From NCBI GenBank assembly GCA_965279285.1, contig OZ257148.1, positions 2,219,503 through 2,283,502 of the forward strand: a stretch of 64,000 nt of DNA, in the 5' to 3' direction. The notes beneath the pieces are model-generated. The model ran no database searches. It was not told where the DNA came from and worked only from the letters and a program-made list of their open reading frames with translations. Of this stretch, positions 25,626 through 35,266 are shown in pieces. The first letter of the stretch is position 1; each line of letters starts with the position of its first letter. Source of the DNA: G965279335 sp965279285. Lineage in GTDB: Bacteria > Pseudomonadota > Gammaproteobacteria > DSM-16500. Position numbers and translations under genes: made by a program.

Positions 25626-26873
25626 TTACAAAAACCCTACCGGGACCTGCACTATATTCGGTGTTAACCATTCCACTTTATCACCGTGATTAATCACCAT
25701 ACCAAAAGGCAAATGATGCGCCTCAATAAAATCGCTTAACGTCGATAAATTTTTTCGCTTAATCATTTTACCAAATTTTATTTCGATCGGTAAAATTCCA
25801 AAATTTCCTTCTAATATTAAATCAATTTCAGCACCGCTTCTTGTACGATAATAATAAGGCTGAAAATTTACAATCCCTGAGTCTTGCATGCCTTTTAATA
25901 ATTCCTCTATCACAAAACTCTCAAATGATTTACCAACCATAGGGTCTGAAAATAATTGATCTAAACTATCAATCCGTAATAAAGAATGCAGCAAACCAGA
26001 ATCTCTTATATAACCTTTGGGTGCCTTGATAACGCCTTTAGTTGCAGTACTTTCAAAACTAGGCAGTTGACGCCATAAAAATGTTCCACTTGCAATTTCA
26101 AGATAATGTCGTATCGTTGGCTCACTCACTTCTAATGCTCGAGCTAAGTCACTTTTATTTAAAATAGTGCCGGATAACTTACCTAACATCATTATAAATC
26201 TTCGAAAATTAAGCTTATTAAGTTTAGGAAATAGTTTCGCAATATCACGATTAATATAAGTGGCCTGATAATTTGCCATCCATGTTTCATAATAGTTAAT
26301 ATTTTTTTCCTGCAACTTATAAAATGGTTCTGGATATCCTCCTCTCAACCAACATGTTTGCAGTTGAGTAGTTGTGAGCGGCACACGATCTATCATTAAA
26401 TTTTCTTTTAATAACTTATCTTTAAATACATTGTAAAATGAACTGATTGGACGATGATAACATTCATTTGTTTTTAATGTTCCTAATTCAATAATCGCAA
26501 TTCTTCCTGCTAATGTTTCTGATGCATGCGACAGTAATTCTACGCTACTTGAACCTGTAATAATAAAGCGCCCCATTTCTTCGCGTTGTTCATCAATAAC
26601 GCCACGTAATATATTAAATAATATGGGTAATTCTTGAGCCTCATCTAAAATAATATGTCTTGGATTTTGGGCGAAAAAAAATTCGGGATCATGTGTGATC
26701 TGATCATAATGGCTTGGTTTTTCAAGATCAAAATAAGTAAAAGTAGGCGCAATTGCTTTTGCTAATGTCGTTTTTCCTACTTGTCGTGCTCCAATAATAG
26801 CCAAAATAGGGAAATTATTGATTAAATCAATGGCATAAGATGAAATATTTCTGTGTGAAGGCGTTATTGGCAT
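25626..26873 (-). CDS. AAA+ ATPase with DUF4143 domain, 415 aa
   Basis: Second COG1373-type ATPase: Walker A AIIGARQVGKTTL, Walker B HIILDEAQELP, sensor ITGSSSVELL. A winged-helix-like segment lies around 235-265 (LNKSDLARALEVSEPTIRHYL). The C-terminal nuclease-like motif is RTRSGAEIDLIL...LPIEIKFG. ATG at 26873. It differs strongly from its neighbour at 24177, so the two were not produced by recent duplication. Function unknown; some relatives are suspected of DNA or toxin-antitoxin roles. Confidence 0.87.
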   Translation of the reverse strand: MPITPSHRNISSYAIDLINNFPILAIIGARQVGKTTLAKAIAPTFTYFDLEKPSHYDQITHDPEFFFAQNPRHIILDEAQELPILFNILRGVIDEQREEMGRFIITGSSSVELLSHASETLAGRIAIIELGTLKTNECYHRPISSFYNVFKDKLLKENLMIDRVPLTTTQLQTCWLRGGYPEPFYKLQEKNINYYETWMANYQATYINRDIAKLFPKLNKLNFRRFIMMLGKLSGTILNKSDLARALEVSEPTIRHYLEIASGTFLWRQLPSFESTATKGVIKAPKGYIRDSGLLHSLLRIDSLDQLFSDPMVGKSFESFVIEELLKGMQDSGIVNFQPYYYRTRSGAEIDLILEGNFGILPIEIKFGKMIKRKNLSTLSDFIEAHHLPFGMVINHGDKVEWLTPNIVQVPVGFL

Positions 26874-27096
26874 GACTTTTACCTGTAATTTTCAAAAGAT
26901 AACTTTGAATTTTACAGGTAAAATAGATAAAAAGAAAGCGATCTCTCTCGTATTAATAAGCATTATTTACATAAGCTTTAAGTAAGCCATTCGTTGCTTT
27001 ATTATCTACAACAAAACGCTAGCCATACCTAAGAGACATTAAAAGCTGCCATTCATTTTTAATTTAATGGCAGCGAAATGATAATAGATTTAAAAA

Positions 27097-27903
27097 TTAT
27101 TTTTTTGGTGAAAATAACGCTGGGCCTGTACTCATATTTTCTGTCGGAGATGATGCTGCTGATTCTGATTTAGATTTAGCTAAGGCCTGCCACATTTCAT
27201 GTTGTTTACTCTTACGTTTAGACCATTCGAAGTTTTTCTGCGGTCTTTCACGCTCAGTGTTAAACTTAGCGTCAGACTTAACTTCAAGCTCAGGCTTAAT
27301 TATAGCCCCAAGCTCAGGAAACCTAGCTATACACTTATCTACAAACTTCTTTACTTCCGCCGACATCGGAACCACCATAGCGTTTTTACTATCAACCTGC
27401 GATGAAACAGCTACTTTAATCTGTTTTCTTAAATCAGCTACATTTGTTTTAAATTCTTGTATCTTTCTATTAATTTCGCTAGTCATTGAATCTATATTAA
27501 CGCAATAGCCGCGCACGAGAGTGCTTATGTTACAATAAGCATCATGAGAATGCTCACCTAAATTATTTTCTTTGCTCTTTATACTTTCATTTTGCTCCAT
27601 CATCTCTTTTTTTATACTTTCAAAAAAAGGGTTGAAACCTGCAATGGTACCTGTAATCTGTACTTCACGATACGTAATGTCATCATTGATCGATTCCTTT
27701 GCCGCACCATGAAGCACTGCTCGCTCAGCATGTAATGCTAAAATTTCTTTAATAATTAACTCGTTAGACTGATTAACACATCTCTCATATTGCATCATAG
27801 CATCAATCACTTCATTCCATGCTGTAACAACATTTTGGTATCCAACAGGATGACTTGCTAAAGTTTTCTCATCAATAACTCGTTTTGATAACCCTGAAAG
27901 CAT
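27097..27903 (-). CDS. Hypothetical protein with Ser-rich tail, about 268 aa
   Basis: Unrecognised, mostly alpha-helical and charged, with probable coiled coils at about 60-160. The C-terminus is basic then Ser-rich (RKSKQHEMWQALAKSKSESA, then PTENMSTGPALFSPKK). No signal peptide or TM helix. The start is uncertain: GTG at 27957, ATG at 27918 or ATG at 27903 (GGAAG 7 bases upstream). The tail style resembles the effector-like proteins elsewhere in this window. Low-GC surroundings and the ATPase genes upstream suggest an accessory origin. Confidence 0.6.
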   Translation of the reverse strand: MLSGLSKRVIDEKTLASHPVGYQNVVTAWNEVIDAMMQYERCVNQSNELIIKEILALHAERAVLHGAAKESINDDITYREVQITGTIAGFNPFFESIKKEMMEQNESIKSKENNLGEHSHDAYCNISTLVRGYCVNIDSMTSEINRKIQEFKTNVADLRKQIKVAVSSQVDSKNAMVVPMSAEVKKFVDKCIARFPELGAIIKPELEVKSDAKFNTERERPQKNFEWSKRKSKQHEMWQALAKSKSESAASSPTENMSTGPALFSPKK

Positions 27904-27957
27904 TTTTTTCTTCCGCATGTAGTTTATAAATAAAGTATTATTCTTTAAATGAACCAC

Positions 27958-28395
27958 ATTATGACCTATAATCGAAACATTAGCAATAATGCTTTCAATT
28001 CATCAAGATCCATGCAGAGACTTAACAATTAATCTTTTTGATACAACCTCTGCTTAAAACACCTTAAACTAGCTCATTTACGCTCTTTTTACACATCAAA
28101 ATTTCTTTTAAATCAGGGGCTATATTTCTTAATCATAGTTATGTTTAAATCATACAACAACGCTGCCAGTCACATGCCAATAAAAAATAGGGAAAATTTT
28201 ATGTATGAAGAAAAAAAATTCTAGCTGCATGCTCAGAAAAAATAGATGACGAAAAAAAGTTAGCTAAACTACAAGTATTAGTTAGCGAGAAAGCCATTTG
28301 TTACCAATATTTCATTTTGATTATAGGGTTTTTTTAAATCCCCAACTATCTGCACAGCACATTCGGGTTGCAATTTTTGTGAGTAATATCAGGGA
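27958..28395. other. AT-rich intergenic stretch
   Basis: About 440 bp with no complete gene. A short plus-strand run from about 28215 (AAACTACAAGTATTAGTTAG) can be read for roughly 40 codons only after a frameshift from the ATG at 28201, so it may be a decayed gene fragment. Nothing else stands out. Confidence 0.3.
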
Positions 28396-28578
28396 CTACT
28401 CGATAGCCATTGCTTTTTTATCTTCATCATTATCCCAACTTAAGTAAGTTGCCTCACTAAATTGCCCATAACATAAAGATTGGCTTAACGTTGCCTTACC
28501 CTTTTGTCGCGAACCACCAATAAAAACCATTTTTTTAGTTAAATCTTTAAAAAAAAAGGGTTGGCAATATCGTTTCAC
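28396..28578 (-). pseudogene. Truncated AAA+/DUF4143 ATPase remnant
   Basis: Sixty codons beginning KRYCQPFFFKDLTKKMVFIGG, matching the N-terminus of another COG1373 subfamily. The Walker A is altered to GSRQKGKAT (expected GPRQVGKTT), losing the key Lys-Thr/Ser context. The frame stops after DNDEDKKAMAIE, and no further homology follows. A 66-bp hairpin abuts its start. It is a broken third member of the local ATPase group. Confidence 0.7.
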
Positions 28579-28642
28579 GGCTACTTTATCCTATACTACA
28601 AAATGGACGCGTCTATTTTGTAATATAGGATAAAATAGCCGT
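28577..28642. repeat. Long hairpin upstream of the ATPase remnant
   Basis: Inverted arms ACGGCTACTTTATCCTATAC / its complement, ending GGATAAAATAGCCGT, with about 28 bp pairing and a GACGCGTC centre. It could be an operator, an mRNA leader structure or a non-autonomous element. It shares no sequence with the GTAACTATTCAGC element family. Confidence 0.7.
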
Positions 28643-28659
28643 AACTGCAAATGCAAAAC

Positions 28660-29415
28660 TTACTCGCTGATACCAGAACTAGAATCTTGACTCGCTTCTG
28701 GACTTATCTCAATCTTCACTATTTTCCACTCTCGATTTATTTTTTTAAACTCATAGTAAAGCTTAATTTTTTCTCCGGTATCTGATATTAATTGCGCCTC
28801 AAGTTTTGCAGATTCGGAATTAAAATCATTATATTTTGAATCAGGAAATTGAATTGAATGACCATGACTAAACTCAGGATGTTGTTTTACAAAATCATTA
28901 AAATCACTCGAAGAAATCGATTCAGAAGATTCATAAGAGTAAGCTTCATCAAGTTTATTTTCTTGAATCGCAGACAGTTGTTTTTTAGCTACATCTTTTA
29001 CTGTGGTTTCAGTCAACATCATCATGCCAATGAAACCAAAAGCAGTAATATAAATCGTAACAAAAAAACTGACAAAACAAGCCATAATTATTGGGAAAGC
29101 TTGATTTCTTTGACACTCAACATAACGACCTTGTGCATCCGTGAAATTTTTACAAGGAATAGAATAGTAATCATAAACATACCAAATGCCAAAACCACCA
29201 AATGTGAGTAGCATCAGAATTCCTGTGCCAATTTTTCCAACATAAAAACGATGAGCACCCAAATAACCAAGAAAAATACACAGTACCCACGCCGTAACCC
29301 CAGAGCAAGGGCTAATGACCCCTTCTGCGGTTTGCTTGCTGCCACAGATAGGACAAAATAACATTGTAGTATCAATATCTTTGCTACATTGAGCACATGC
29401 TTTAGTCGTCGTCAT
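28660..29415 (-). CDS. Zinc-ribbon TM2-domain membrane protein
   Basis: About 251 aa from MTTTKACAQCSKDID. Layout: zinc ribbon (CAQC...CPIC) at 5-25; TM2 domain with WVLCIFLGYLGAHRFYVGK and GFGIWYVYDYYSI at about 45-95; another TM at ~115-140 (PIIMACFVSFFVTIYITAFG); then an extracytoplasmic DUF4864-like domain (VKDVAKKQLSAIQENKLDEAYSY...). The start at 29415 has GAGG upstream; the longer start lacks a site. TM2 proteins are membrane proteins of mostly unknown function. Confidence 0.85.
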   Translation of the reverse strand: MTTTKACAQCSKDIDTTMLFCPICGSKQTAEGVISPCSGVTAWVLCIFLGYLGAHRFYVGKIGTGILMLLTFGGFGIWYVYDYYSIPCKNFTDAQGRYVECQRNQAFPIIMACFVSFFVTIYITAFGFIGMMMLTETTVKDVAKKQLSAIQENKLDEAYSYESSESISSSDFNDFVKQHPEFSHGHSIQFPDSKYNDFNSESAKLEAQLISDTGEKIKLYYEFKKINREWKIVKIEISPEASQDSSSGISE

Positions 29416-29470
29416 GGGCAACCTCATAGGAATGATACATGTACTAATAATAACATATTTAGATTAAAAA

Positions 29471-29598
29471 GTTCGGTGGGCACGCTGCGCTTTGCCCACT
29501 CTAGATGCCAGCTAGAAGCATGCTGGCATGACAAAGTCGTAGTCGTAGGGTGGGCAAAGCGGCGTGCTCACCGAACTCTTTGACCACTGAGTAGTTAC
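29471..29598. repeat. Palindromic element, core A with nested hairpin
   Basis: Left arm GTTCGGTGGGCACGCTGCGC; right arm GGGCAAAGCGGCGTGCTCACC, slightly decayed. The centre carries ATGCCAGCTAGAAGCATGCTGGCAT. The right end CACTGAGTAGTTAC supplies the nemA stop codon (29595-29597). Confidence 0.85.
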
Positions 29599-30686
29599 TT
29601 AAACATAGGATAATCGGTATAACCTTTTGCACCACCGCCATACAATGTAGCAGGATCCAATTCATTCAATGACGCATTTTGTTTAAATCTTTCAGCTAAA
29701 TCAGGATTCGCAATATACAATTTTCCAAACGCAACTAAATCAGCGTAAGCACTTGAAATTGCTTTATTTGCCATCGATAAATTATAACCATTATTTACCA
29801 TCCATAAACCACTAAACTCTTTGCGTAACGCTGGAAAATCAAAATCATTAGATTCACGAGAACCACCTGTTGCACCCTCAACAACATGAACATACGCCAG
29901 CTTTAATTTATTTAATTCACGCACCAATGGAAAATAGACAGCAGCCGGCGAAGAATCAAGAGCATCATTAACTGGAGTCACAGGAGAGAGACGAATACCC
30001 GTACGATTTGCGCCAATTTCCGCAATAACAGCCTCTGTTACCTCTAAAGCAAAACGCAAACGATTTGTTATCGAGCCACCATAATTGTCCGTGCGATGGT
30101 TAGATTGATCGCTTAAAAATTGCTGAATAAGATAACCATTGGCCGCATGAATTTCTACACCATCAAAACCAGCTGCCATTGCATTGCGTGTGGCTTTACG
30201 ATAATCATCAACAATACTCGGTATCTCATCCAACGTTAAAGCACGTGGAGTACCAATTTCAGCAAACGTGCCATTTTCAATATACGTACGCTGATTTATC
30301 GGCGCAATGGCAGAAGGCGCAACAGGCGCAATGCCACCAGGCTGCAAAGTAGGATGTGAAATACGACCAACATGCCATAGCTGCAAATACATTGCCCCAC
30401 CTTGGGCATGCACTGCATCCGTTACTAATTTCCACCCAGGGATTTGTTCCTTGGAATAAATCCCTGGTGTCCAAGCATAACCTTTTCCCGTTGGTGAAAT
30501 TTGCGTGGCTTCAGAAATAATTAAACCCGCATCCCTTGCTCGCTGGGCATAATATTCTGCGTTCAATGATTGGGGGACATCTGTACCATGAGTTGCGCGA
30601 TTGCGTGTCAAGGGTGCCATGACCATCCGATTGCGTAGCACACGGTCGTTCAAGCTAAGCGGAGTAAACAATGTTTTTTCATTCAT
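29595..30686 (-). CDS. nemA: Old yellow enzyme family alkene reductase (NemA-like)
   Basis: FMN-dependent NADPH oxidoreductase that reduces activated alkenes, maleimides and nitro compounds. About 363 aa as a TIM barrel: TPLSLNDRVLRNRMVMAPLTRNRA at the N-terminus, substrate pair in EIHAANGYLIQQFL (H and N), SDQSNHRTDNYGGS, and FGKLYIANPDL near the end. The start is MNEKTLF at 30686 rather than 30698. It is divergent from corA across 300 bp with GAAAC palindromes that may bind a regulator. Confidence 0.93.
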   Translation of the reverse strand: MNEKTLFTPLSLNDRVLRNRMVMAPLTRNRATHGTDVPQSLNAEYYAQRARDAGLIISEATQISPTGKGYAWTPGIYSKEQIPGWKLVTDAVHAQGGAMYLQLWHVGRISHPTLQPGGIAPVAPSAIAPINQRTYIENGTFAEIGTPRALTLDEIPSIVDDYRKATRNAMAAGFDGVEIHAANGYLIQQFLSDQSNHRTDNYGGSITNRLRFALEVTEAVIAEIGANRTGIRLSPVTPVNDALDSSPAAVYFPLVRELNKLKLAYVHVVEGATGGSRESNDFDFPALRKEFSGLWMVNNGYNLSMANKAISSAYADLVAFGKLYIANPDLAERFKQNASLNELDPATLYGGGAKGYTDYPMFK

Positions 30687-30829
30687 CGTGATCACCATCC
30701 CTTTTGACTTAGCCGTAGTCTACAACAAAAAAATAAAAGTGAAAAGTCTCAATGCAAATATTTTTTATTACTTATCCACAAACTATTTTTGAAAAAAATA
30801 TTTTTACCCGACATATCTTTATTCTGGTT

Positions 30830-30865
30830 CTGTTTCTGATTAAGAAACAGTTTCGAAACCGTTTC
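30830..30865. promoter_or_regulatory. Overlapping GAAAC/GTTTC palindromes between nemA and corA
   Basis: CTGTTTCT-GATTA-AGAAACAG (30830-30850) is followed without a break by GAAACAGTTTCGAAACCGTTTC (30844-30865), which contains the palindrome GTTTCGAAAC. The GAAACxGTTTC form resembles LacI/GntR-type operators. Candidate operator for nemA (start 30686) or, less likely, corA. Confidence 0.5.
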
Positions 30866-30993
30866 AAAACCCTTTTAAAAAAGGCTAAAAATTAACATAA
30901 AAAAAATGCTATCTTAACAATAAAAAATTATTTTTTAATTGCTTAAATTAACAATTAGATTCACAATAGAAAAATCAACAAGGATAAATTATC

Positions 30994-31965
30994 ATGACAA
31001 TAACTTGCTTAAATCAAAAAACATTTTCAACTCAAGAAGTCACGACGGAAAATCAATCGCTACTGAAAGAAACTATTTGGATTGATTTACTGTCGCCATC
31101 AAAAACAGAAGAAACTCAAGTTGAGCAAGCGCTCAATTTAGATATTCCTACTCGAGAAGAAATGACAGAAATTGAATTATCCAGTCGTCTTTATAAAAAC
31201 GCTGACACCTTATTTATGACAGCAATGATGATTGCACAAGCTGACTCTCTTACTCCTGCTCTTGACCCGATTACCTTTATTCTTACACCACAACAATTAA
31301 TTACACTACGCTACATTGAGCCACAATCATTTAAATTATTTAATTTACGCTTAAAAAAACTCGATATATCACAACACAACTCAACTACTTTGTTCATTGA
31401 ATTACTCGATACTGTTATTGATCGTCTTGCTGATATTTTAGAACTTATTGGTCGTCGCTTAGATGAATATTCAAAAACTATTCTTCAACCACAACACTCA
31501 GCTGCAGAAAAATTAGATTATCGCCATCTACTACAACAAATAGGCAGCCTAGGTGATCTTAACACCAAAACTCGTGAAAGCTTGGTCACCTTTAATCGCT
31601 TGATTACTTTTTTTTGGCAAGCTGTCAGCTCAAAAATAACGAGCGAAGAAAATTCACGCTTGACCAGCTTAAGCAAAGATATTACTTCACTCAGCGATCA
31701 TCCTAACTTTCTTTCTACTAAAATTAATTTTTTACTAGATGCCACCTTAGGCTTAGTCAGCATTGAACAAAATAATATAATTAAAATATTTTCCGTCGCC
31801 GCCGTTATTTTTTTACCGCCAACTCTCATTGCCAGCATTTATGGAATGAATTTTCATTTCATACCCGAATTAAACTGGAAATATGGTTATTTATTCTCTA
31901 TTGGAATGATAATGCTTGCTGCTTGGTTACCTTATAAATATTTTAAGTATCGGAAATGGTTGTAA
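30994..31965 (+). CDS. corA: CorA-type magnesium/divalent cation transporter
   Basis: A 323-aa inner-membrane channel. A long cytoplasmic alpha/beta and coiled-coil region is followed by two C-terminal TM helices at about 262-283 and 295-314. The signature YGMNF follows the first (SIYGMNFHFIPEL). AAGGA precedes the ATG at 30994. It stands alone. The motif after GMN is divergent from E. coli CorA, so a ZntB-like export role cannot be excluded. Confidence 0.92.
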   Translation: MTITCLNQKTFSTQEVTTENQSLLKETIWIDLLSPSKTEETQVEQALNLDIPTREEMTEIELSSRLYKNADTLFMTAMMIAQADSLTPALDPITFILTPQQLITLRYIEPQSFKLFNLRLKKLDISQHNSTTLFIELLDTVIDRLADILELIGRRLDEYSKTILQPQHSAAEKLDYRHLLQQIGSLGDLNTKTRESLVTFNRLITFFWQAVSSKITSEENSRLTSLSKDITSLSDHPNFLSTKINFLLDATLGLVSIEQNNIIKIFSVAAVIFLPPTLIASIYGMNFHFIPELNWKYGYLFSIGMIMLAAWLPYKYFKYRKWL

Positions 31966-32142
31966 AATGGTACTAAATTCATAACGAATGATAGCGCAAA
32001 AAATAATCAGATATCAAGATAAACTGATAGAACCTCATCCCCTAACGTATTTTAACTAAATATCACGATTGATCAATAAATATACTGGCAATGATCGAAT
32101 TTAAGCTATATAATGTACTGAATTTATCACTAAAGAGCTATT

Positions 32143-34983
32143 ATGCGCATAACTTCGCTCGGACTCACACAAACAACTCCAACACAAACTCCACGCACCA
32201 TTCTTTATCGACACCCACAAATTAATGACCTGCAATTTACTTTTACAAAAAATAAAACCGAAAAAGACATTGCAGAAAATTTTCAGAGCTGGCTAAAAAA
32301 GACAACAGGTGACGGCATGTTAAGTCGCCTACTCAATGATATAAAATTACTCATTAATGAAGAAGTTTTTTATCAGTTTATGAATCCTTCACGAATTTTT
32401 CCTATCTATGACTATACCGAGGAAGACCAACAAAAATTTCTTGAAAGTAAACAAGCCGCTAATCGCCAAGCGAGTTGTCGACTCGATGTAAGCACACAAC
32501 TCCCACTCATTTTATCAAATGAATGGACCAAAGATTTTATTAAAACATCAAGCCCAACATTCCCGCAAAATTTAGCAGCAATTGAAGATTATTTAAATAA
32601 TACGTACCGTATGGCGCTAGATATACTTCTCGATGAAAAAAATAAATTTGAACCCTGGGTCAGCAATCTCTTAGGCGTTAAAGATCTAGAACATGAACTA
32701 AAACAAAATAACGCTAACCGTCACGCATTGCTTATACAACTGACTGCAGCGCTCGTTATGTGGTTACAAGTTGAATTAAATAAATTTTATGGCATAGAAA
32801 ACTCTATCATCGATTTAAAAAAATCTCACGATAGCAAAGAAATTGATAAAATTAATTATAATTATTATACTAGCATTGTTGTTTATTGTGTGGTTTCTGA
32901 CATTAACAACACCGTACTCTCTGAATTTATCACCCATACTCTGCTTGTTCGGAAATCAAAAGGTATAGTTAAAACGGTTACAACACCAACAACCGCCTTA
33001 AATCTAAAAGAATCCCCACCTACCTCAACACCCACTAGCGGAAAATATAATCCATCTACCGTCGATGTGTTAAATTTAGATAACTTCATCCAGCAATTCG
33101 GCAACCCTAGAAAAATTATTATTGACCAAAACTGTACTAGCAATTCAAATACTAGCTTAGATTCTGTCGCTTGCTACGTATTTTCAACCGAACATCTTGA
33201 TTCAAACAAAAATCAAATCGCGTTATGCCGTACGGCAAAAGATTTTAGTAATAATAATAGTAATATTACACCGCCGCTGACTTTAGCTACTATTACCCCA
33301 CTTGAAACCATATTAACCGCTATATCTGATTCCAAAATAACATTCCAAAAAATAATAGTTCCTATCAGTGTAACCGCTGAAATGCATTTCAGAGTGCTGG
33401 TTATAGAGCCAACACAAGAAAAAGGTAAAAAAACTAAAGTGGCTTTTTATGACTCAAGGCCGTTTTATATCTTACCCATTAAACAAACTGCTTTTGCAAT
33501 GATGGCTTATGCTACAAGTTTTATAAGCGCCGCCAAACCAAGCACTCCATCAATAACAGAATCACTCGAATATATAGAAAAAACTTGCCAAACTACTTTT
33601 GGTGATATTGATTTTCAACATCAATACACTGCACAACAATTAAATGATATAGATTGTGGTGTTTATGTTACGCATTATTCGCTTAATGCAGCAACTCAAA
33701 TTCCGCTGCAAATAGATGTTGCTCAATCACGCCAACACGATGCAGAGCGACTTAACAAAATTTTTGATACGGAAGGAAATTCAAATACTGCCGCTATAAA
33801 ACAAGCTGAAAAAATCTATGTTAGGAAAAATACTTCTGCATCTCATGACTTAAAATCAGCTGTTATATCTGTTTCTGTTCCTGCCAGTAATACAAATAAT
33901 ACTTCTACTCTGCTTTCTCCAGAAGCCATTAAAGCAACATCAGTGTCAGCACAAAAGCAAAATAATCACTCAACAATTACGCTCGCTGCTGCAACAAGTT
34001 TAATAACTATTGACACAGCTTTACCAAAAACAACAACTCATGCCGAGGAAAGACATGACTCTTCAGCTTCAACAGGCAACACAAGCAGTGCTTTAGCTTC
34101 GACTTCCACACCGATAAAACTATCACCCACAAATCAACCACCTGAAAGCAATACTCCATCACCAACAACAACTATAACTCAAGAAACAATTACAACTTCT
34201 ATTCCTGCGCCCACCCCAACAGCAAATTCACTCACTACATCATCAATCACCAAAAAACAAGAAACCAATGCTCTTAAAGAAAATATAATTTCTCTAGCGC
34301 AATGTTGGCTTTGGATTAAAGAGGGAGTGAGATCAGTCAGTAGTTTTATTAAGCGGCATCCGATTTATTCTGCTGCCACTTTAACATTCACCATGGCAGC
34401 TATTTTTTTCACTGGAGGCACTATATTAGTTGTGCCTGCTGCTTTTGCAATATTGGCTTCAATAGGTGCAGTAGCTGGAGTCATCTTGGGATTTTTAGCG
34501 CCACTGTTTGATAAAAATATCAACCAAAAAAATCATCACAGCAATTCTGGTTTCTTAGGCTTTTTATGTATACTTGGAGCCGGTGCCGTATGCGGCTTAG
34601 CCTTTAGTGCATCACCGATTGCTATGCTTATTTTTGGTTGTATCGGTTTAGCGACAGGATTAATGACAATTTATGCTGGAATAAAAACAGGGATGATTCG
34701 TTATCTTAACTATCATAAGCCATCAATCACTTTAGCCGTTAACTCAGAAAATATTGCACACAGCTCTACATCCAACCAAACAATGCCTACTAGTTATTCT
34801 TCAATTTTCCCGACAATAGGAAAAAGCTCCACATCAATTAAACCCAATATAAATAATCCATCCTCACTTCCAACCGCATCAATTACTCTTGCAAATAATA
34901 ATACATTCTTAACAAAGCGCCTAGCTAGCGAAGATGCAACAACATCTATTGTAGCACCACCAGCAATGCCACCTAAACTATAA
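32143..34983 (+). CDS. Ulp1/C48-like cysteine protease with C-terminal membrane segments
   Basis: A 946-aa protein that I take to be a secreted or host-directed protease. The CE-clan catalytic order is visible: H415 (AEMHFRVLVIEP), D437 (AFYDSRP), Q499 and C505 (QQLNDIDCGVYVTHYS), with Q six residues before C as in Ulp1/SENP and bacterial deubiquitinases. Residues 570-710 are a Ser/Thr/Pro linker. Two hydrophobic clusters at about 742-790 and 803-846 could anchor it in a membrane. The tail is low-complexity, ending APPAMPPKL. A TATAAT box lies ~30 bp upstream. It overlaps the convergent cold-shock gene by 6 bp. Confidence 0.8.
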   Translation: MRITSLGLTQTTPTQTPRTILYRHPQINDLQFTFTKNKTEKDIAENFQSWLKKTTGDGMLSRLLNDIKLLINEEVFYQFMNPSRIFPIYDYTEEDQQKFLESKQAANRQASCRLDVSTQLPLILSNEWTKDFIKTSSPTFPQNLAAIEDYLNNTYRMALDILLDEKNKFEPWVSNLLGVKDLEHELKQNNANRHALLIQLTAALVMWLQVELNKFYGIENSIIDLKKSHDSKEIDKINYNYYTSIVVYCVVSDINNTVLSEFITHTLLVRKSKGIVKTVTTPTTALNLKESPPTSTPTSGKYNPSTVDVLNLDNFIQQFGNPRKIIIDQNCTSNSNTSLDSVACYVFSTEHLDSNKNQIALCRTAKDFSNNNSNITPPLTLATITPLETILTAISDSKITFQKIIVPISVTAEMHFRVLVIEPTQEKGKKTKVAFYDSRPFYILPIKQTAFAMMAYATSFISAAKPSTPSITESLEYIEKTCQTTFGDIDFQHQYTAQQLNDIDCGVYVTHYSLNAATQIPLQIDVAQSRQHDAERLNKIFDTEGNSNTAAIKQAEKIYVRKNTSASHDLKSAVISVSVPASNTNNTSTLLSPEAIKATSVSAQKQNNHSTITLAAATSLITIDTALPKTTTHAEERHDSSASTGNTSSALASTSTPIKLSPTNQPPESNTPSPTTTITQETITTSIPAPTPTANSLTTSSITKKQETNALKENIISLAQCWLWIKEGVRSVSSFIKRHPIYSAATLTFTMAAIFFTGGTILVVPAAFAILASIGAVAGVILGFLAPLFDKNINQKNHHSNSGFLGFLCILGAGAVCGLAFSASPIAMLIFGCIGLATGLMTIYAGIKTGMIRYLNYHKPSITLAVNSENIAHSSTSNQTMPTSYSSIFPTIGKSSTSIKPNINNPSSLPTASITLANNNTFLTKRLASEDATTSIVAPPAMPPKL

Positions 34984-35181
34984 TATCAATACCTTAGATG
35001 CATACTCACCCCTATCACCTAATTTAAGCTCATAGCTTACACGCTGCCCCTCTTTAAGCTCTTTATAACCACTTGCTGCAATCTCAGAGAAATGCACAAA
35101 AATTTCTTCATTACCATTATCTGGGGTAATAAAACCATAACCTTTAATTTTATTAAATCGCTTTACTATACCTGTATGCAT
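34978..35181 (-). CDS. Cold-shock domain protein (CspA family)
   Basis: A 67-aa single cold-shock domain: MHTGIVKRFNKIKGYGFITPD with RNP1 (KGYGFI) and RNP2 (IFVHFS). It binds single-stranded RNA/DNA and acts as an RNA chaperone. Its last codons overlap the end of the convergent 946-aa gene by 6 bp. A core-A palindromic element lies about 90 bp upstream. Confidence 0.95.
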   Translation of the reverse strand: MHTGIVKRFNKIKGYGFITPDNGNEEIFVHFSEIAASGYKELKEGQRVSYELKLGDRGEYASKVLIL

Positions 35182-35266
35182 AAATACTCTTTTATTAAGT
35201 TAATATTGTAATAGCGGTTTAAATAACATGAAAGTCCTGCATAATCAAACAGTATTCATCTGTAAC

